Positions 1 through 11,160 of a stretch of DNA of 64,000 nucleotides are shown piece by piece. This DNA is from Trametopsis cervina (Eukaryota > Basidiomycota > Agaricomycetes > Polyporales > Irpicaceae). Each line of letters starts with the position of its first letter. Within the stretch, counting starts at the first letter, position 1. The position numbers and the translations under genes are program-made. The notes under the pieces were generated by a model, which was not told where the DNA came from, did no database searches, and worked only from the letters and a program-made list of their open reading frames with translations. The stretch covers positions 387,133 to 451,132 of the forward strand of contig MU278358.1 in the NCBI GenBank assembly GCA_022385755.1. The letters are read 5' to 3'.

Positions 1-1670
1 AGCCTTATCTCGCGCCTTCCGGTGACAAACATGACTACATGAGTTTTGGTCCTTAGTGCGTATGTCAATTCGATGATGCGCGATGAGGATGCTGAATCAA
101 GCTGCAGCTGGTGGCCCAATTGCACCGGCGTTGGAAACACTACGGAGCTCTCGCAACAACAGAGTATGTGTTCGCAGCAAACCTATTATCAGTAGAGCGC
201 GCGCCTTCTTCCAGGATGCAACTTGCATCAACGGCAACAGTATACTTGTCCGGTCACCCGTGAAACATGATACTACGGCCACTCCAGACTTGCCTTGTCA
301 GCGTATACTCTCGCTGGCTTTATTTTCTGCACGCCACCTCCAATATGATTTGCTAAACCTTTTGTAGTTTGGACCACCTGCCCGTACATTTCCAAGGACG
401 GCCAGTTCAATCCCGATGCACGAGTCGTAAACAACATCGGCGACTTCGATAGCATGTCCAATGCCGTCCTGTACAACTCACTCGCCTGGTCCATCATTGG
501 AGACAGTGTCTATTCAAGCCGTGTGGCGACCTTCATCAAGGCTTGGTTCCTGGATCCCGATACGTTCATGAATCCTAATCTTAACTACGCTCAGATGCAG
601 CGAGGACCGGATGGACAAACCGGAACACACACGGGAATTCTGTAAGCATATCAATCAAGAATGTAATAAACCCAAATTGATTATCTTTCAGCGACTTGAA
701 GGGTATGACCAAAATCACCAGCGGTGTGCTAGCACTGCGTGCCGGTAAAGCTGCTGAGTGGACTAGCGACCTTGACGGTCAATTCGTTGACTGGCTCAAC
801 AAATATATTGGATGGCTGACGACCGCGAACATTGCTCTGCAAGAGAAAAATGCCACCAAGTATGCAGAAATACCTGCCGATTAGTGATGCTTATCTGATA
901 TTCTTCACAGCAACCACGGGTCGTTTTATTTCAACCAACTGGCTTCCCTACAGCTCCTCGTCAATGACAAGAGTGGGGCACAGACTACTATCGAAGAGTA
1001 CTTCAACGGTATCTATCTCGGCCAGATTGCGGCTAATGGCGATCAGGTGTGTATTCTCTGCTGGCTATGAAGTCATTTCTGAATATCGTTCCAGCCTCTC
1101 GAAACTGCCCGCACACGCCCATACCACTACCGCGCGTATAACCTGGCAGCCATGATCGTAAGTAACGTCCGTCTTCAATATTTCGATCCACATCTAACCT
1201 CTCACCACGAACGATAGACCAACGCTCGCCTCGGCGAATACGTAGGTATCATAGCCTGGAACAAGACCACAACCGCCGGCACCACCATCCAGTCTGCTTG
1301 CGATTACGCCATGACGCTCCCAGCAGGGTCCGAAGACCCTACAGAGCTCTACCCAGATATCGCGGCCGTGGCGTCGCAATACGGTGACCCCAACAATAAG
1401 TATCGTGACTTCCTCGTCAACGCCACCCAGAGCGGATACGTCGCGGACGCGAGCTTCTTCTGGGACCAGCCGTTCTCAGATAACGGGTTCGCGGCGGCTT
1501 TGACCAAGAACGACACCATTGTTTCGTCGGGTGGTGGATCGTCTCCGTCTACCGGCGGAACGCAGGGGAAGAGCACGAGCGGTGTTGATCCTCGCTCGTG
1601 GCGCGCTTGGGGCATGCTGTACAGCGCGTGCGGGATCGTGATGGTGGCTTCTCTCTTTGAGTTCCTGTAA
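1..1670 (+). CDS. Alginate lyase-family (PF05426-type) secreted protein, GPI-anchored, 5' end outside window
   Basis: Probable secreted polysaccharide lyase or related sugar-active enzyme with an (alpha/alpha) barrel; the substrate is unknown. Readable exons are about 57-163, 368-641, 692-859, 911-1046, 1095-1157 and 1218-1670, all joining in frame. Family hallmarks are a CSWWPNCTGVGN segment, MNPNLNYAQMQRG, a TGILDLKG block, the NNHGSFY motif with its candidate catalytic Asn/His, and PLETARTRPYHY. The C-terminus has an SSGGGSSPSTGGTQGKSTSG linker and a hydrophobic tail ending VASLFEFL, as expected for a GPI-anchor signal. The signal peptide and first exons are not visible; in-frame stops block the frame before about position 55, so an intron probably lies there. 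The family call is firm from motif order, the exact activity is not. Confidence 0.85.
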
Positions 1671-2270
1671 ACAGACTACTCCTCGCTCCTATCCTCTTCC
1701 TTCGGAGGATTTGTCGTTACATTCATTTCTATTCTTGCATTGCTATACTCAGATCTCGGACAATGCTCTTTACACTATTAACCCTTCGTACATACCATAT
1801 CTCGTACCCCAACTGTTAACGTTAACATAACATTGTGTACCGCACGCCGGAAATCATATCATGTAATATAGCTACATAGGTATGTTATACAGTCATCAAA
1901 GGTACGTTCATGTTGGTTCATGTCCAGTGTCCTACAAATCTGCGAAGTGTGCATGAGAATAGTGCTGCAGAATGCTGTGTCAAGATGGTATAGTTCCTGC
2001 AATTTTCCCATAAAAAGCAGTGTCACAAAACAATGTCATGATGCATGAGAGCGAAAGCCAGTGGTCATAACCAGGGAAAGAGGATTGTGAGATTATAGGG
2101 GTAGGGGTGACCTAATCGCGCCCATGTGGACCCAAACGACGCTCGATCCGTTTTTCGTTCATAAGAACGACTGGCTCGTCTGCGGATAGCAATTGCCGGT
2201 TTGAATATCCGGGCCAAGAACCGGACGCCGAGCGGGTCCACGTCGTGACGGGTCTATCAGGGTAGCGAGC
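1671..2270. other. Intergenic, 3' flanks of two convergent genes
   Basis: AT-richer flank of about 600 bp holding the presumed 3' UTRs of the lyase-family gene and the DUF6535 gene. I see no coding exon, repeat or RNA gene. Confidence 0.6.
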
Positions 2271-3108
2271 TCAAGAGCGCGGCTGATTACGAAGGAGTTC
2301 TAGCCATTCGATAGGCGACCTGACCAACCAGTTGAAGCCCAACGTGGGCAGGACAGTCAAGAGAATTGTACCCAAGACGACCGAAGCAGTCAGAATGGCC
2401 GCGAAAGCCTTCCCATGGGTCCAAAACAGTAGAGCCATGCCGGAGAGGAACAGCACGAATGCAAGCTTCAGCAAGGTCGGAATAGCACCGAGTGCGTCCG
2501 CAGCAGACATCGTTTTGTTGCTCCATAGTTTGATCTGAGGAGAGGCATAAGACGGCTGAGAAAGATTTCCGATAGACCAGTATTTGCAAAGCAAAGTGAG
2601 GAAGGTGGCTGTCATGCTTAATGCGAGGCTGATGATCCACAGAGCTCGGGCTGACATTTGAGAGATATGCGAGGACGCGCTGGAAGCCATCATTTGAGCG
2701 AACGCTTCACTGGGTAGCCCGCCCACTCGGAGTGATGAATGATTGAGGAGTTGTGCGATGGCTCGAGTGGTCTCGTCAACCTGTAGTCGCCCATGGGACT
2801 CGACGATAGAGATTGCTACTGCAGTACTGAATGCTCCCGCCTTAGGGGAAGGAATTCAGAGTTGATAGACGAACGTGTAAGATTGAGAGGGACACACAAT
2901 GATCAAAAGAGTATTGATGTCGTCGTCGAACCCTTCGATGGTAGTCAAAGTCGTGTGGCGTATACGCAAAGCATCGCGTTCCCACTCTGTAAATATTTCT
3001 CTGTCCTGTGATAGGGTTCGTTGTGAGCTACGGCGGTGATATGTGAATGATCTATGGCCATACCTTTTCACGCGGGCCAGAGAGCTCGATCTCGGTAGGG
3101 CTGCTCAT
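2271..3108 (-). CDS. Short DUF6535-domain integral membrane protein
   Basis: Unknown function; DUF6535 proteins are multi-pass membrane proteins expanded in Agaricomycetes. Three exons (3064-3108, 2898-3005, 2271-2840) join in phase 0 to give about 240 aa. The start MSSPTEIELSGPREK is followed by the family's hallmark of a Trp/Asp-rich stretch leading to LLIIAGAFSTAVAISIVES, the first membrane segment. Later segments are LWIISLALSMTATFLTLLCK, LLKLAFVLFLSGMALLFW and an ILTASVVLGTILLTVLP helix. Family members usually carry a long C-terminal region of several hundred residues; this one stops soon after the last helix (LLRNQPRS), so it is a short version or a truncated copy. Introns of 57-58 bp with normal borders argue that it is still spliced. 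Confidence 0.8.
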
Positions 3109-4063
3109 TTGGAGAATCCAGGACCGTGGCTGCACCCCGAGAGGCCATCTCACTTATATTTACTGATGCTTAGTGTGCTCATTGGGGACGGGATACCGGG
3201 ATTCGTGAGCAGGCCGGAGTGTGATCTTCGCCATCGACCTGGGACATCTTGCAGTGGTATGATAGCACTAATGGCTGCTAATGGTGAAGAACGGTGAGTA
3301 AGATGGATTCGTGATTCGATTTCTGCGATAATCACATCGTGCACAGAGCGAAGTTCATGAAATGCCTCATGTCCGCAGAGTGTGTCCGGTACTCTGTCCC
3401 GCTGCATGTGCCTCTGATGAATGGACGGTCCTGTGTATGAGAAAGTGGTTCTGTTTGTATACCAGATACCACGCCCGCACGGGAGAAATGCGGCCTCACG
3501 TTATGTGAGGTGTCAAACATCGAGCCTCACCGTAGGATTGCATCTACTTTTGCTAATTTGGGAGGGTCTGCTGATTGAGAGCGTCCACAAGCATCATGGA
3601 CAAGTTACGGTGATATGCGGAGGCTTTAAGAAATATAGCCCAGAAAAGCTGCTTCCATAGAGTTTTGTGTCTTGCTCAAGTAACATGGCGAACTAGGAGA
3701 ATGTTAGCATGGATTCTCTCACACCTGTGAGGCTGCAGGATCCATATGATACCATGTTCTGTCTTTGTATTGAGTCGACATGAATACTGCGAAAGCCTCC
3801 TATGAGCTCGTGAGGATACTGTAGATAAATTCAAGACGAGCGTAAAGCATTCGATCAAGAGCAACGAGCTGAAAGGCTTACATCAACGGAACAGTCGGGC
3901 CAATGCCAGTGATCGAGGCGGACATTATTATGGGCGTCTATCAACCTGCCTGAAAGTTTCGTACAAGCTCTTGTACATCCGACTACTCCAGGTCTACTGT
4001 GCTGCCTTCATCACTCATCTCCAGGGACATAATCTTGTGAGGCTCTTGCAGACGTCTATCATT
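3109..4063. other. Intergenic, no gene recognised
   Basis: Shared upstream region of the leftward DUF6535 gene and the rightward Nop53 gene. Only short ORFs without family features or splice-linked extension occur here. Confidence 0.5.
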
Positions 4064-5756
4064 ATGGCAACAGAGGCAAAACAAGCGGGCCCTTCGGCAA
4101 CGAAGAAAAAGAACGAGAAATCCCTCGTCGGCGCGCCGTCTCAGCGCACTCAGTCAAGCCGCAAGGGCAAGAAGGCCTGGAGGAAGAACATCGATATAGA
4201 TGAAGTCGAAGAAGGACTGGAAGGGTTAAGGACAGAGGAACGAGTCACAGGGTAATATGGCTTATGTGCCCGTTACATGCTTCAGTTACTAATATGCACC
4301 TTTCGCTCGTCTCAGGTCAACACTACAGAAGAAAAAAGACGAGGACCTGTTCCAGATAGACGTTACTGGAGATCAGCAAGGTAATTTATTTACTCCTTCG
4401 TGTCACACGTTACTGACCTGGCTATATCATGTAGTCCGCAAAAGACTTCCGAAAGTCTCGTTTGCTCAACTCACTTCCACCAAAATCCTCGCACAGCGCT
4501 CTGCAGTGGATGCCGTACCGACGCGTGTCACCTCTTCTCTCAAACGAAAGAAGCTCTCTCATGATGAGAAGGAAAGACTCCTGAGGATAGGAAAGAGACC
4601 CCGCAAAGGGCCTTTCAATGCGATCATGGACCACACTGAGGCTGGTGCGGGGAGTGCGCTGTTGGAGATGACAGAGGCGGTGAAACAGAGTGGTTCATAT
4701 AATGTATGGGAGGAAGAGGAAGCAGAGATAGTCGATGACCACATGCCGATTCCGAAGCAAGCGGTTAAGGTGGGTATCTATATTGGTCTTTCTTTGCGCT
4801 GCTTGTTCAGAACATCATCGCGCCTCTAGCCCCCCGTTCTATCCCATCCGAGGGAACACATACAACTATCAGCGGTACCATCACCTCATGAAGGCACCTC
4901 ATATAATCCCCTTGTAACCGCTCATCAAGAGCTGTTACGCATCGCTCACGAAAAGGAGGAACGCCGAGTTAGAGAGGCTGAAGAACTGGCGAAGACGAAA
5001 GAGAAGATTGTGCAAGCACGGAGAGAAGCAGTCGAGGCGCAGGTCGAGGGTGTGGCTTGGGGTATGACCGTGCAGGAGGTGGTAGATGAAGAAGGTGGCG
5101 AGGTGGCTGAGATTCTGCCAGCGAAGAAAATACCTGAGAGAAAGACGAAGAAAGAAAGGCGCAAAGCCGAGAAGCAGCGCGCCGAGGTACGGGTTTTCTC
5201 ACAAAATATGCACTTCAGATTGCTAACGGTCTGCTTCAGAAACGCGCTCTCGCAGAGAAAGTGGCACAGAAACGCTTCCTAGCGTCCGTTCACGGCGCCA
5301 AGACATTGAGAAAATCTCTCAGTAAGACGGTTGCTGATCGCGAACGTTCGCGCTTGGAGCAGTACAAGCTAGCGGAGCAGGAGAAGCTTAGCAAAGGTCT
5401 TGCCGGTCAACGCTTAGGTAGACATATTGTCCCAGAGGGAGATGTGGATGTTCAGCTGGGTGAGGACCTCAGCGAGAGCTTCAGACAGATGAAGGTGCGC
5501 ATGGTCTATTCTTTCCTTGCCAACGCCCGCTCATTCGAAATTATCAGCCGGAAGGTAATCTGTTTAAAGATCGCTTCCTCAGCATGCAACAGCGGGCCCT
5601 TATCGAGCCCCGTGTGCCTGTTCTGTACGTACTCTCATTTGATATACACTGCCGCACGTCCATTTATGCTTCATCGACAGGCCAAGCAGACGCAAGCACA
5701 AGCTCAAGGAGTACGAAAAGCATGCATGGAAAAACTTCGATCGGCAACAACAGTGA
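4064..5756 (+). CDS. NOP53: Nop53 (GLTSCR2/PICT1 family), 60S ribosome biogenesis factor
   Basis: Nucleolar protein that binds pre-60S particles and recruits the Mtr4-exosome for ITS2/5.8S processing. Seven exons: 4064-4251, 4316-4380, 4435-4773, 4873-5186, 5240-5494, 5548-5624, 5681-5756, giving about 437 aa. Recognised by the basic N-terminal part with GKKAWRKNIDIDEVEEGLE, then the family block PHEGTSYNPLVTAHQELL, long charged helices rich in Lys/Glu (KKIPERKTKKERRKAEKQRAE) and a C-terminal KDRFLSMQQRALIEPRVPVL followed by a short basic tail ending NFDRQQQ. The donor at 4774 is preferred over the one at 4770 because only it keeps the PHEGTSYNP frame open. The gene converges on CSN1 with about 160 bp between stops. 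Confidence 0.92.
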
Positions 5757-5914
5757 TCTGTCCGCTCACCATCTTGCATCTCATTAAATTGTATCGCAAG
5801 AACACCTATGTCAGTCAGACTATCTTTCAAACATATTTTCGGTTGGCATCCCATCATTGGAGTTCGCTGCCTACAAATACAGGGCTGAATTGTTGCTGCT
5901 GCAATAGTACAGGC

Positions 5915-7769
5915 TCAATACGCGCCAGAAGAGAAGTTAGAGAGATTCCCCTCCATAAGGCTTGATGACTGCTGCTGGCTCTTAGGAGGCTTGACTATGA
6001 GATCGGCTTGTTGGCTGTGGGAGAGGTTTGAATGGCTGCAGAAACAACACGAAATGATGAACCTACAGTCGCATGCGAAGCAGTAGCTTCCGGTTCGTTG
6101 CCTGCATGTCTGCGCCCGCTTTGATAGCTCGTGCATAAAGTGCAGAACGTTGGTCTGTGTCCTTCGCTTTGAGAATCTATACAAAAGCTCAGCACCACTA
6201 TTAAACCTGCAGTGGGTGACGGCACAAACTTTGTTTTGTCTGTCAACTCTTGCCTGAATCTCGCCAGCTTGGATGAGCCCGACGACCTGTTGCTCGAGAT
6301 ACTCAGGCGTCCAGCCGAATGCACTAGCAAGGCTCTCCAACTTGACAGACGCAAATGGCTGGAAGTACAACACAAGGGCACGACTACGAATCAGGTTGGT
6401 CAAGTTGAGCACGTGAGACCCCAGGAAGAGGTCGATATAATGTCTCGTCTGTGGACATAGCCCATTAGCATTTCTGACTAATGAATGAAAGGAAACAACA
6501 TACTGAGTATCGTTCGAGAATTTCTAGAACAGCTTTGAACTTGCTAGCCATGTATGCCTCGACTAGCTCGCGGACATATGGCTCTTGCTCGACAAACACC
6601 CCGAAGGTGTCATTGTCCAAAAGGTGGGATTTGATAATAGATCTCGGGAAGCTTGCGAGAGAGCAGAGCGTCCCGTATATAGCAATATCTGAGGGCGAGA
6701 CAAGCTGCACACAACCGTCAGACCGCACATCGAGCGCCGAACAGAACTCTATCAACTCACGGTGGTTGCCCAATGTTCCAGCGACTTTATAGAGCCGACC
6801 TTGAGGAAGAAAGTGGCGGCTTTGTCGTACGTCCCTTGACCAAGATGCGATATGGCCGTGGCCAGATCTAGCTTCGACTGCACCTTCTCGCGCTCCGCTG
6901 CTATCTTCTCCTTCCCCGGAGGAGCCGCTGTAGCAGTCGGTCCTTGGTTAGCGTTGCGCAGTGAGTTCGTGGTGGCGTCTAAAGCGGGCTCCGCCTTGTA
7001 GACGTAGCTCGTTATAAGACTGTAATTACGACTTTCTATGAGTAGCTGCCGCATCGGTTAGTATACGAGGATTTCGCGATAGTGAGCTCGTGTAGCACAC
7101 CTCCAGGACAAACATGCACATTTCAAGGACTTGTTGGCTTGACCCACAGAATTCCCTCATCTTCTGATAGTGCTTCAGAGACAATGGATAGTCTCCGATA
7201 GACCGATAGAACTCCCCAAGGTCCCTGTGCGCCATCTGACCGATTCGGAACGTTGAGCGAGACACACAGATTCTATAATGGACGACATACTCGGATGCTC
7301 TCTTTGATCATGTTGCTCGTATACGTCTTCAGCTCGACCTCCAACCTCGTCTTGTCTTCCTGGTTTCTTCGATTCAGGTCGTCCACGGCACCCAAATCCC
7401 ACTTCGTCGGCTCGTTCCATTGGGTAGAGCCATCCAGCAGTCCAGATGAAGTCGCCTGCTCACAGGCATGGAACAATCCCAATAACATATTTGTGTCTCG
7501 CAGCCCCAGCAATAGAGGATTTGCGATCTGCATTGCTTGTGGCGCAAGGGTTGGACATAGCTGTATGATGCAGATTATACGATCTATGACTGTCTTTCCT
7601 GCGATCCGTTTCAGTTCTTGTGTCTATCCTGAGGCTTGCGCTGCTTTCACATACCGGTGTAGCTTGACAGATATGCCTCCAAGTCAAATGGATGCGCATC
7701 GTCTACCGGTCGGTAGGTAACCTTCCTCGTCGTAGACGGTCCAGCAAGCTCAGGTTCATCGATCTCCAT
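5915..7769 (-). CDS. CSN1: COP9 signalosome complex subunit 1 (CSN1/GPS1)
   Basis: Scaffold subunit of the COP9 signalosome, which removes NEDD8 from cullin-RING ubiquitin ligases. Eight exons (7655-7769, 7291-7598, 7101-7235, 7045-6761, 6704-6504, 6448-6230, 6176-6067, 6014-5915) encode about 490 aa. The N-terminal helical repeats include MAHRDLGEFYRSIGDYPLSL. The PCI part reads LVSPSDIAIYGTLCSLASFP, then TRHYIDLFLGSHVLNL, SRALVLYFQPFASVKLESLA and GEIQARVDRQNK. The C-terminal helix holds NRKLLLRMRLQQADLIVKPP. The start MEIDEPELAGPS is chosen over an in-frame Met 31 codons upstream because it opens the conserved acidic leader. The exon 6 donor is GTTTGT, weaker than its neighbours. Confidence 0.93.
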
Positions 7770-8221
7770 GCTGTTATTATGACTTATACGAGATGAGAGT
7801 TGGAAGCAGTGCTCTACTACGCGAGAATACAGAAGGAAACCGCCCAACGGCTGCCCTGCCACACGCGTACTCGCAGGCGCGTCTATCTCATCTCAATGAA
7901 CGCGGCACGCAAGCGCTCAAGATATCATTATGCTCACTACGCTTTCGACGGGCAATGGTCTTACGTCGACATCACGACCTCGCAATTAATGTGGAACCAT
8001 TCAAAATATCAGCTGAGCAACTAACTATAGCTCTATGCAATAGTTCCATGTCCTTCTGCAGCGCACGGTCCGCGATGGCACATTCAGGCTGATCGCCGTG
8101 CATCTTGCGAAGGCTGATGACAAGCCTCATGACAATGAGGTCCTATTCGGATTTGACCTTTGGGGTATAAGATGCAGACTAGTGGCCTGAGCGAAGTCGA
8201 CGGCATACCCACCCATCGACC
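7770..8221. other. Divergent promoter region CSN1 / GH28
   Basis: About 450 bp between the starts of CSN1 (leftward) and the exo-type GH28 (rightward). Apart from the TATA-like site at 8166-8171, no further gene or repeat was recognised. Confidence 0.5.
8166..8171 (+). promoter_or_regulatory. TATA-like element of the exo-type GH28 gene
   Basis: TATAAG lies about 56 bp upstream of the chosen ATG at 8222, a position compatible with a core promoter with a short 5' leader. Confidence 0.4.
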
Positions 8222-10383
8222 ATGCGAGCCCTACTGTTAGGAATTTTTGTAGCTGCGTTCACGAGAGTAGTCTTTGCGGGGACAAGCGTTTGCAGCGTCG
8301 TACCTGCAGGTCCTGGCAAAGATGACACGGACCAAGTGAGTGCTTGGTATACTTTTGGCCCAAATTTGACAATACAACACTTCTTCCGCCAATATAGGTC
8401 GAAGCAGCAATTGCTCATTGCGGCCGCGGCGGAAATGTCATACTAAACCGAGGTCAATATAATATCACACGGTTGGTGACCGCTTAATGTCGAGTTGGAG
8501 CTGCATTTGATATGGGTGAGCAGGAAAATGACATGGAACTTAACCTCTTCGAGAGTGGATCTGCATGGATACTTGAATGTCAGTACCATTTCATACTTAA
8601 GAAACAGTCAGGGCTCTTGCTTACCACTTTGCAGTTCAAGCCAGATATCGAGTATTGGCTCAATGCAAACAACACGTATAGGGTTGTGTTTATTCAGGTG
8701 AGCTGGATGAACTTCATGCCATTCACAACCGCTTGACCACCTCGTCATGGCAAATGCCCGCAGGATCAAGCTTCATGGTTTGTCGTCACCGGGAGCGACT
8801 TCCTCATCGACGCACACAACGAGGGTGGAATAATGGGAAATGGTCAAACCTGGTGGTCCTTCTATGGGAACAGGTCTCGTTCCGACGGCGACGGGAGACC
8901 TATCGCCTTAACGTTGTCACATGTAACCCGGGGAACCATTAAGAATTTCCGGATCGAAAGCCAGCCGTTTTGGTGCAATACCGTTGCCGACTCGACGGAC
9001 GTCGTGTATGATGGGATGTATTGCAATGCGACCAACGAGGATCCCTTGTATGTGGGGCAGAAGTGAGTGCAGGAAATCCTTTATTGTATATTTGGTGGAG
9101 CAGGAGTTGATACTTTCCTCATTTAGTGTCGTCCCCAACACAGACGGTATGGTCCTTCATGAGGGACAATATCAGAAACAATATGAACTGTTCTTCTTCC
9201 CAGGTATAGACACATACCGCTCGGATAGAGTTCAGCTCTTGAACTGGGATGTGCGTATCGCTTTACTAGGATGGCCTCGGCTAGCCGCTGACGACTTCTC
9301 GGAGCTAGATAACCTGTGGTGATGACTGCCTTGCTATCAAAGGCGTAAGTTGATCTCTACTTCGTGTGTTCTCCTAGACAACATCCGCCACAGAACTCGA
9401 CCAATATCGAGGCTCGGAACGTGACATGCCGCGGAGGTAACGGAGTTGCCGTAGGCTCTCTGGGTCAATACGTGAACTTGGTTAGTGCATGTCCTCAACT
9501 CCAAGGGACAATTGCTTACCAGCATTGACAGCCCGATATCGTCGACAATGTTACGTTTGAGGATGTAAGGGTGAGTTATACATGTGACAATGGCTTCGAG
9601 CTCGCGACTAAGTTGAACAATCCACAGTTGATTCGCCTAGACCCAAAGGTCCAGCCAAACATGGGATCCGGGGTGCGTTGCAAGTGCAGGTGTTTTCGTT
9701 GCGGGATTCAGAAATGCTGCTATCTAGGTGTATTTCAAGACCTGGACAGGGACCGTAAATGGAGTTCCGCCTACAGGAGGTGGCGGCGGTGGCGGTGCGC
9801 ATCAGTTGCTCATAGGGAACTCACCAGCTGTTTGTCATTCTGACCAACAATCTCAGGCTTCGTTTCGAACGTTGTATCAAAGAAGTTCGATTTGGACAGG
9901 GTCAGCAATCCAATACACGTATATCAGACCAATGGAGGACACTCGTGAGTGGGCACATATGTTCTATTTGGCAGGGCTATGAGTGTTCCGGCTACTAATC
10001 GTAAATATATCCTGGCAGCGGGGACGCACCATCGCAACTGCAGTTCAGCAATCTGACTTTTGAACATTGGCAGGGCACTTCACTGTCCAACGAAAGTGAG
10101 CCATTTGTCTCCAGGTAATAGGTCACATAGTTAATGTCTCCCGCAGTTGTCGATCTGCAGTGTAGCCCCGCTGTACCGTGCCCGAATATGATCTTTGGCG
10201 ACATTCAAGTTGCGCCACCAAGCGGACAAGGGGTCAGTTTCGTCTGCGTCAACGTGATCAATGAGGAAGGATTGCCAGGTGCGTGATAACGGACAGTTCT
10301 CTCCTGCGATGACTGATCTGTGATGTGACACCCATCCTATCTGTCTCTTCACAGCCCCTTGTAACGCGACCGGCAAGGCATGA
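8222..10383 (+). CDS. Secreted GH28, exo-polygalacturonase type
   Basis: Predicted secreted pectinase that removes galacturonic acid (or a related residue) from chain ends. The start MRALLLGIFVAAFTRVVFAG is a signal peptide. Many short exons: 8222-8335, 8398-8471, 8524-8578, 8635-8697, 8764-9062, 9127-9146, 9204-9250, 9309-9344, 9394 onward, ending PCNATGKA before TGA 10381-10383. The parallel beta-helix signature is present: NWD plus TCGDDCLAIKG supply the catalytic Asp residues. The usual GHG block is GGNGVAVGSLGQY, lacking the His, and the RIK block is VYFKTWTG; both deviations are typical of exo-acting fungal GH28. A Gly-rich insertion (VPPTGGGGGGG) follows the latter. Substrate specificity cannot be fixed by eye. 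Confidence 0.88.
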
Positions 10384-11160
10384 GGGAAAAGTGCGACGGC
10401 GGCGCCAAGGTAAATTGAATTTGTAGTAGAACGCAGTAACAGCCGAAGGGCGGAACCTCGCACGCAGCCACCACAAAAGAGTCCTGGAAACGTGAGATGT
10501 AAGAAGGCGGACTGCGCTATACTTGTAGCGGTTCTAAACATACCTGTGATTACCTCCTCAACAACAGAGATGTACTGCACTGTACTGTACTGATTAACGT
10601 ATCTGCTATTCTTGCAATGACCCGCCCGTCAACGCGTCACTTTATGCTCTTGCCGAAGCCTATGGACGGTCGGCAGATGATCACCGTGCTGCGGTGTGCG
10701 AGCCACCGTTCGCTGTTTCAGGCGTTTGCGGCCGTGTTTTGTCTCATGTATCGAGCAAGCAAGGTCAAAGCTGGGGTACGATGCTTATTGTGCTTGCGCC
10801 TGCACCTGTGCATCGGGGTGAACGGCGGCGAGGACAATCTCGACGACGTCGAGGCCTGGCAGAGAAAGATGGGATAAGAGATGATCAAGCGAGAACGTGA
10901 AAGAAAGCTGATTTCACCATGACGACGGCGTCGCTTGTGCACAACTGCCATCAAGAGCTCATAGTCATCAGAGGCGCTCGCTATAGCAGCGCTATACTTC
11001 TTTGCTGTGTCCTCCTCACACATACCCTCAGGCGTTTGCCCCCCTTTCCTCTCCTTCTCCCACCTCCTCGCCGTATTTTTAATACTGTCTTTACTGCAGG
11101 CCGGGCCTACATCCTTGTTTCTTTCGAACACACCAGCGCAGGACGTCGACTTAGAACATT
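10384..11160. other. Intergenic, upstream region of noxA
   Basis: About 780 bp holding the 3' flank of the GH28 gene and the noxA promoter. A short TGTAC-type direct repeat lies at about 10571-10592. Small ORFs here have no family features. Confidence 0.5.
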
